This document shows positions 60,062 through 64,000 of a stretch of 64,000 nucleotides of DNA, one piece after another. Each line of letters starts with the position of its first letter. Position 1 is the stretch's first letter. The position numbers were made by a program, and so were the translations under genes. Below the pieces are notes generated by a model that saw nothing but the letters and a program-made list of their open reading frames with translations, made no database searches and was not told the origin of the DNA. The DNA is from Luxibacter massiliensis. Lineage in GTDB: Bacteria > Bacillota > Clostridia > Lachnospirales > Lachnospiraceae. The stretch is taken from contig NZ_UWOE01000001.1 of NCBI RefSeq assembly GCF_900604355.1, positions 1,612,001 to 1,676,000 on the forward strand, in the 5' to 3' direction.

Positions 60062-60769
60062 ATGAAGTTGAAAGAAAAACAAAATACGATCAAGGAACTG
60101 CTTGAGGAAGAGAGGCCTTATGAAAAATGTGAGAGGTTTGGGGCGAGTAATTTGACGAATATTGAATTACTGGCTGTTTTGTTGCGTACAGGAACAAGGG
60201 GGGAGAGTTCCCTTAAACTGGCGGAGAAGATTCTATATCCCATATTTTCACAGGAAGGCATACTAAATATACATCACTGGACTATGGAACAGCTGCTCCA
60301 GGTAAAAGGGATCGGAAAGGTAAAGGCAGTCCAGATCCTCTGCCTATCGGAGCTTTCCAAAAGGCTGTCCAAGGCAACCGCGCAGGCGGGGCTTAGTTTC
60401 AGTACACCAGCCTCTATTGCCCGGTATTATATGGAAGATATGAGGCACCAACGGCAGGAGGCCATGAAGCTTTTGCTTCTAAATACAAAGACAAGATTAA
60501 TTGGAGAGACAAATATATCCAAAGGGACTGTCAATGCAGCAGTTATCTCACCGAGAGAGTTATTTGTGGAGGCCCTGCAGAAAAATGCGGTTTCTATTAT
60601 CCTGCTCCACAATCATCCCAGCGGGGATCCTACCCCCAGCAAGGAAGATGTTCTAATTACTAAAAGAATCAGGGATGCAGGAGACTTGATAGGCATCGAA
60701 CTTTTGGACCATATTATTATAGGAAATAACTGCTATATCAGCTTGAGGGAAAAGGGATTTATAAGATAG
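60062..60769 (+). CDS. radC: RadC-family JAMM/MPN protein
   Basis: A 235-aa protein with an N-terminal helix-hairpin-helix region (GASNLTNIELLAVLLRTGT, then LLQVKGIGKVKAVQILCL) and a C-terminal JAMM metalloprotease-like domain with LLHNHPSGDPTPSKEDVLIT (about 188-207). The acidic residue and the HxH-x(n)-D metal pattern are intact. RadC is no longer thought to be a classical repair protein; its role is uncertain. radC before mreB is a conserved order. ATG 60062 gives the family length; a TTG at 60035 is possible. Confidence 0.92.
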   Translation: MKLKEKQNTIKELLEEERPYEKCERFGASNLTNIELLAVLLRTGTRGESSLKLAEKILYPIFSQEGILNIHHWTMEQLLQVKGIGKVKAVQILCLSELSKRLSKATAQAGLSFSTPASIARYYMEDMRHQRQEAMKLLLLNTKTRLIGETNISKGTVNAAVISPRELFVEALQKNAVSIILLHNHPSGDPTPSKEDVLITKRIRDAGDLIGIELLDHIIIGNNCYISLREKGFIR

Positions 60770-60784
60770 GGGAAGGTTTTTAAT

Positions 60785-61807
60785 ATGGCCAGAAATGTGT
60801 ATGGGTTAGATCTGGGGACATATGAAATAAAGGTATATGACAAGAAGAAGGATACAGTCTGGAAAGAAAAAAATGTCATTGCCATGCAGGATAAAAAGTA
60901 TATTTTCTCTGTAGGCGATAAAGCCTATGAAATGTACGAGAAAGCACCTGGCAACATTCAGGTTGTGTTTCCTATGCAGAATGGCGTAATCGCACATTTT
61001 GACGATATGCAGTATCTGCTGCAGAGCCTTCTGAAAATGGATAAACAGTTTTCCAGGGGGGCAGAGTATGTGATCGCCGTGCCTACCGATGTCACGGAGG
61101 TAGAGAAGAAGGCGTTTTATGACCTGGTTTTCCATTCTACGGCAAAGGCAAAATCTGTCCGTATAGTGGAGCGGGGAATTGCAGATGCTGTTGGCATGGG
61201 CCTGGATATCTGGAAAGAGAAGGGGGTTTTTATTGCCAACTTTGGAGGGGAGACTACAGAGCTCTCAATCCTGGCATCAGGCGGTATGGTATTAAACCGC
61301 CTTGTCAAAATAGGGGGCGTCCATTTTGACACTGCCATTGCCAACCTTGTCAGGCACAATAAGGACTTTCTCATTGGACGTTTGACGGCAGAGACGCTCA
61401 GGCGTGAGTTTGGAGTCTTTGAACAGAAAGCAGACACCTCCATGATAGCTGCAGGGAGGGACCTGATCACAGGCGTGCCCCAGCAGAGAAGTATTCCCAT
61501 TGGGATTGTCAGGGCAGCCATGAAGGAACCTCTTGAAGAGTGTGTCCGCTCTATAAAAACTATGCTGGACCGTTCTCCCCCTGATGTGCGCAGGGCCATT
61601 GACATAAATGGCATCTGCCTGACAGGAGGGCTGGCCAATTTGAGGGGACTGTCTACATATCTGGAGGAAATTATTGGCCTGCCGGTAAAGACAGTAAAAA
61701 ATCCAGAACTCTGTGCTGTGGCCGGACTGAAGAAGATTATTTTGAATAAAGAATATAGAAAGCTGACATATTCCATGTTAGATGAAGATTATAGGTGGCT
61801 TAGATAG
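60785..61807 (+). CDS. mreB: Divergent MreB-like actin homologue
   Basis: A 340-aa actin-fold protein first in a mreBCD-pbp2 operon. Phosphate-1 GLDLGT (7-12), VPTDVTEVEKKAF (about 100-112) and ICLTGGLANLRGL (about 279-291) show the MreB fold. The usual phosphate-2 motif DIGGGTTE reads NFGGETTE here (152-159), and the EEPMAAAIG region reads VERGIADAVG (128-137). The acids needed for ATP hydrolysis in characterised MreB therefore seem replaced. It may bind ATP without normal turnover; a canonical MreB may exist elsewhere. Short gap to mreC. Confidence 0.85.
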   Translation: MARNVYGLDLGTYEIKVYDKKKDTVWKEKNVIAMQDKKYIFSVGDKAYEMYEKAPGNIQVVFPMQNGVIAHFDDMQYLLQSLLKMDKQFSRGAEYVIAVPTDVTEVEKKAFYDLVFHSTAKAKSVRIVERGIADAVGMGLDIWKEKGVFIANFGGETTELSILASGGMVLNRLVKIGGVHFDTAIANLVRHNKDFLIGRLTAETLRREFGVFEQKADTSMIAAGRDLITGVPQQRSIPIGIVRAAMKEPLEECVRSIKTMLDRSPPDVRRAIDINGICLTGGLANLRGLSTYLEEIIGLPVKTVKNPELCAVAGLKKIILNKEYRKLTYSMLDEDYRWLR

Positions 61808-61808
61808 A

Positions 61809-62675
61809 ATGAAAAAGAAAAATCAAACCTCTTCCACAAGTAAATATTGGCTGGCTGGCCTGTCTGTATTCTGTATCCTGCTGATGGTCCTGTCCGTATT
61901 TTCGGATAAGGCTGCCGGGCCTTTTAAAGGGATAGCAAGTGTGACAGTCATACCCATGGAGAAAGGGATCAATCAGATTGGTACATGGCTTGCAGATGTC
62001 AGTGAGAATTTTGAGACTCTCCAGCAGGTCAGAAAAGAAAATGAAAAGTTGCAGAGCAAAGTAGATGAGCTGATTACGGAGAATAATAATCTGCAGGAAG
62101 AGAGGTATGAACTGGAACGTCTGCAGGAATTGTACAAACTAGATCAAAATTATGCAGATTATGAAAAGACAGGGGCCCATGTCATTGGAAAGGATTCGGG
62201 CAACTGGTTCAGCACGTTTACAATCGATAAGGGAAGCATGGATGGAATCGAGGTAGATATGAATGTTATGGCTGGAAGCGGCCTGGTGGGGATTGTCACG
62301 AAGGTAGGCCCGACCTGGGCCACCGTGCGTTCTATTATTGATGATTCCAGCAATGTAAGCGGCATGGCATTGACCACATCAGATAAGTGCATGGTCCGGG
62401 GGGACCTGACCCTGATCAATGATGGGAAGATCCGGTTTGAGCAGATGGAGAATAACGAAAATAAGGTACAGGTGGGGGATCAGATAGTCACCTCCCACAT
62501 CAGTGATAAATATCTCCAGGGGATCCTGGTAGGATATATCAGTGAGATCAATGTGGACTCAAATAATCTGACACGGTCTGGCTACATTACGCCAGTGGTG
62601 GATTTCAAAAACCTGCAGGAGGTTCTAGTCATCACAACGACTAAAGCAGACCTGACAGGCAAGAAAGCCGAATAA
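61809..62675 (+). CDS. mreC: Rod shape-determining protein MreC
   Basis: A 288-aa periplasm-facing scaffold. A basic N terminus and one membrane helix (about 13-32, WLAGLSVFCILLMVLSVF) are followed by a coiled coil (about 72-110, QQVRKENEKLQSKVDELITE). Then come two beta barrels with GSGLVGIVTKVGPTWATVRS (about 157-176) and IVTSHISDKYLQGILVGYI. ATG 61809 is one base after the mreB stop; a frame opening at 61782 lies within mreB. Confidence 0.95.
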   Translation: MKKKNQTSSTSKYWLAGLSVFCILLMVLSVFSDKAAGPFKGIASVTVIPMEKGINQIGTWLADVSENFETLQQVRKENEKLQSKVDELITENNNLQEERYELERLQELYKLDQNYADYEKTGAHVIGKDSGNWFSTFTIDKGSMDGIEVDMNVMAGSGLVGIVTKVGPTWATVRSIIDDSSNVSGMALTTSDKCMVRGDLTLINDGKIRFEQMENNENKVQVGDQIVTSHISDKYLQGILVGYISEINVDSNNLTRSGYITPVVDFKNLQEVLVITTTKADLTGKKAE

Positions 62676-62728
62676 AGGCTACATGGAGCCATATGTCTTA
62701 CCATCGGCAGGAAAGGAGTAGATAAGGG

Positions 62729-63262
62729 ATGAAAAAAATGAAAGCAAAAAGAGTGGCTGTGACTGCCCTGATTCTGCTCGTATGCTATTTGCTGCAGTGT
62801 ACTGTGTTTCCAAATCTGGCGCTGGCATCTATTAAACCTAATCTTATGATTGTCTTAACCGCAGCCTTTGGCTTTATGCGGGGGCCAAAGGAAGGGATGC
62901 TAACCGGCTTTTTTTCAGGACTGCTAATGGATATACAGTTCGGCAATATTTTGGGATTCTATGCCTTGATATATTTGCTGATCGGGTTTACCAACAGTCT
63001 GTTCCAGCAGGTATATTATGATGAGGACATCAAGCTTCCGCTGGTACTGATAGCAGCCAGTGAATTTTTATATGGGCTGGTCATTTATCTTTTGATGTTT
63101 ATGCTGAGAAGTGAATTTCATTTTATTTACTATCTTAGTCATAATATTGTGCCTGAGCTCATATATACTATTGTGACTGCTCTTATTTTATACCCGCTGA
63201 TTTTATACGTGAACCGTAAACTAGAGGCAGAAGAAAAAAGGAGTGCAAGTAAATTTGTTTGA
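62729..63262 (+). CDS. mreD: Rod shape-determining protein MreD
   Basis: A 177-aa membrane protein with about five helices. LLQCTVFPNLALASIKPNLM (about 22-41) and GFMRGPKEGMLTGFFSGLLM (about 49-68) are family features. It links MreC to the elongation machinery. AAAGGAGTAGATAAGGG precedes the ATG. Its last bases overlap the pbp2 start. Confidence 0.93.
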   Translation: MKKMKAKRVAVTALILLVCYLLQCTVFPNLALASIKPNLMIVLTAAFGFMRGPKEGMLTGFFSGLLMDIQFGNILGFYALIYLLIGFTNSLFQQVYYDEDIKLPLVLIAASEFLYGLVIYLLMFMLRSEFHFIYYLSHNIVPELIYTIVTALILYPLILYVNRKLEAEEKRSASKFV

Positions 63263-64000
63263 ACGTATTAAAGATGCAGTTTATCGGATCATAAAGTCAC
63301 GGCTGTTTGTCTTAATTCTGGCCTTTTGCGTACTGTTTGCCATACTTATTAACAGAGTATTTTATCTGCAGATAGTAAAAGGACAGGATTATCTGGACAA
63401 TTATAAGCTGCAGATCCTCAAAACAAGAGAAATCATGGGGACAAGGGGCAACATCTATGACAGGAATGGAAATCTTCTTGCCTACAATGAGCTGGCCTAT
63501 TCCGTGACAATAGAAGATAATATTACTGCTGATACACGGGCGGAGAAGAACAAAATCCTCAATGAGATTCTTGAAAAGGTTATACAGATTGTAGAATCTA
63601 ACAAAGATTCTGTGATCAGTGATTTTGGGGTAGTCCTGGACTCTGCTGGAAATTATGAGTACTCACAGACGAATGAGACATTGAAGCTGCGTTTTATTGC
63701 GGATGTCTATGGCCTTGATACAATTGATAAGCTGGATGAGGAGCAGAGGAATGCAACGGCAGAAGATATAATAGAATATCTCTGCACAGATGAGACCTAT
63801 GGATATGGGCTGGACATAAAAAATACGGACAAGTCCCATATACTTAAAATGGTAAACCTCCGCTACGCCATGAACCTGAACAGTTTCCAGAAATTTATTC
63901 CCACTACCCTTGCCACAAATGTCAGTGACGAGACAGTGGCCGCAGTTATGGAGAACCTGGATCAATTGGACGGAGTGGATGTGGCGGAGGATTCCATGCG
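63255..64000 (+). CDS. Penicillin-binding protein 2, transpeptidase (3' end outside window)
   Basis: The frame is open to the window end. The first 248 residues include a membrane helix (about 15-37, LFVLILAFCVLFAILINRVF). The class B PBP dimerisation start follows: LQIVKGQDYLDNYKLQILKT, then MGTRGNIYDRNGNLLAYNEL (about 60-79). This matches PBP2/MrdA-type elongation transpeptidases; the catalytic serine region lies beyond the window. The start is probably TTG 63255 with AAAGGAG 11 nt before; GTG 63243 overlaps that site. It is part of the mreBCD operon. Confidence 0.93.
   Translation, partial: MFERIKDAVYRIIKSRLFVLILAFCVLFAILINRVFYLQIVKGQDYLDNYKLQILKTREIMGTRGNIYDRNGNLLAYNELAYSVTIEDNITADTRAEKNKILNEILEKVIQIVESNKDSVISDFGVVLDSAGNYEYSQTNETLKLRFIADVYGLDTIDKLDEEQRNATAEDIIEYLCTDETYGYGLDIKNTDKSHILKMVNLRYAMNLNSFQKFIPTTLATNVSDETVAAVMENLDQLDGVDVAEDSM

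Overview
The window looks like chromosomal DNA of an anaerobic, spore-forming low/mid-GC Firmicute, most likely Lachnospiraceae (Clostridium cluster XIVa). This rests on the gene set: sporulation genes yqfC/yqfD, a SpoIIIE/FtsK translocase with TepA, an NfnAB electron-bifurcating transhydrogenase, Rex, formate-THF ligase, a clostridial-type Re-citrate synthase candidate, DUF4250 and BofC-like small proteins. It also rests on strong AGGAGG ribosome binding sites with frequent GTG/TTG starts. Nearly all genes lie on the + strand. No tRNA, rRNA, CRISPR array, insertion sequence or prophage was seen; this is core chromosome rather than an island.

Layout: 1-7.4 kb holds the end of yajC and an amino-acid block (leuB, ilvD, ilvB, serC, serA). 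7.4-11.1 kb is a 2-oxoglutarate module (Re-type citrate synthase, a GntR/FCD regulator, class II NADP-isocitrate dehydrogenase). An ABC-F ATPase on the minus strand and rex follow. 14.2-20.4 kb carries nnr, alr, a MazF toxin without MazE, yebC, a CFI-like protein and an O-acetylhomoserine sulfhydrylase. 20.5-27.7 kb has tepA, spoIIIE, fhs, folD and a zinc-ribbon/TPR membrane protein. 27.9-31.6 kb is redox metabolism: an Fe-alcohol dehydrogenase with a Rex operator inside its promoter, and nfnAB. 31.7-39.2 kb is patchier: rlmH, a frameshifted pseudogene, DUF1847, DUF3877, a chemoreceptor, a marR-FUSC pair and a lone NuoE-like [2Fe-2S] protein. 39.3-44.1 kb is yqfC-yqfD-phoH-ybeY-flippase. 44.3-49.9 kb has small DUF proteins, 5-FCL, miaB, a second chemoreceptor and a small membrane protein. 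50-60 kb is mutS-mutL-miaA-ynbB-like plus two flavoproteins, and 60-64 kb is radC-mreB-mreC-mreD-pbp2 (cut by the window end).

The least ordinary content is between the genes. One dispersed structured repeat (about 95-135 bp) occurs seven times, always intergenic, and its hairpin shows compensatory base changes. A second, modular palindromic repeat occurs as tandem arrays (61- and 67-bp periods) and single units; one half is constant and the other is a hairpin whose sequence is swapped between sites. These second repeats bracket two small genes (DUF1847 and a BofC-like protein). Several start regions are folded: a terminator-like hairpin holds the Shine-Dalgarno and start codon of the BofC-like gene in its loop, and a hairpin pairs the Shine-Dalgarno of a small membrane protein. 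The MreB in the mre operon departs from the family at positions that appear to correspond to catalytic acids.
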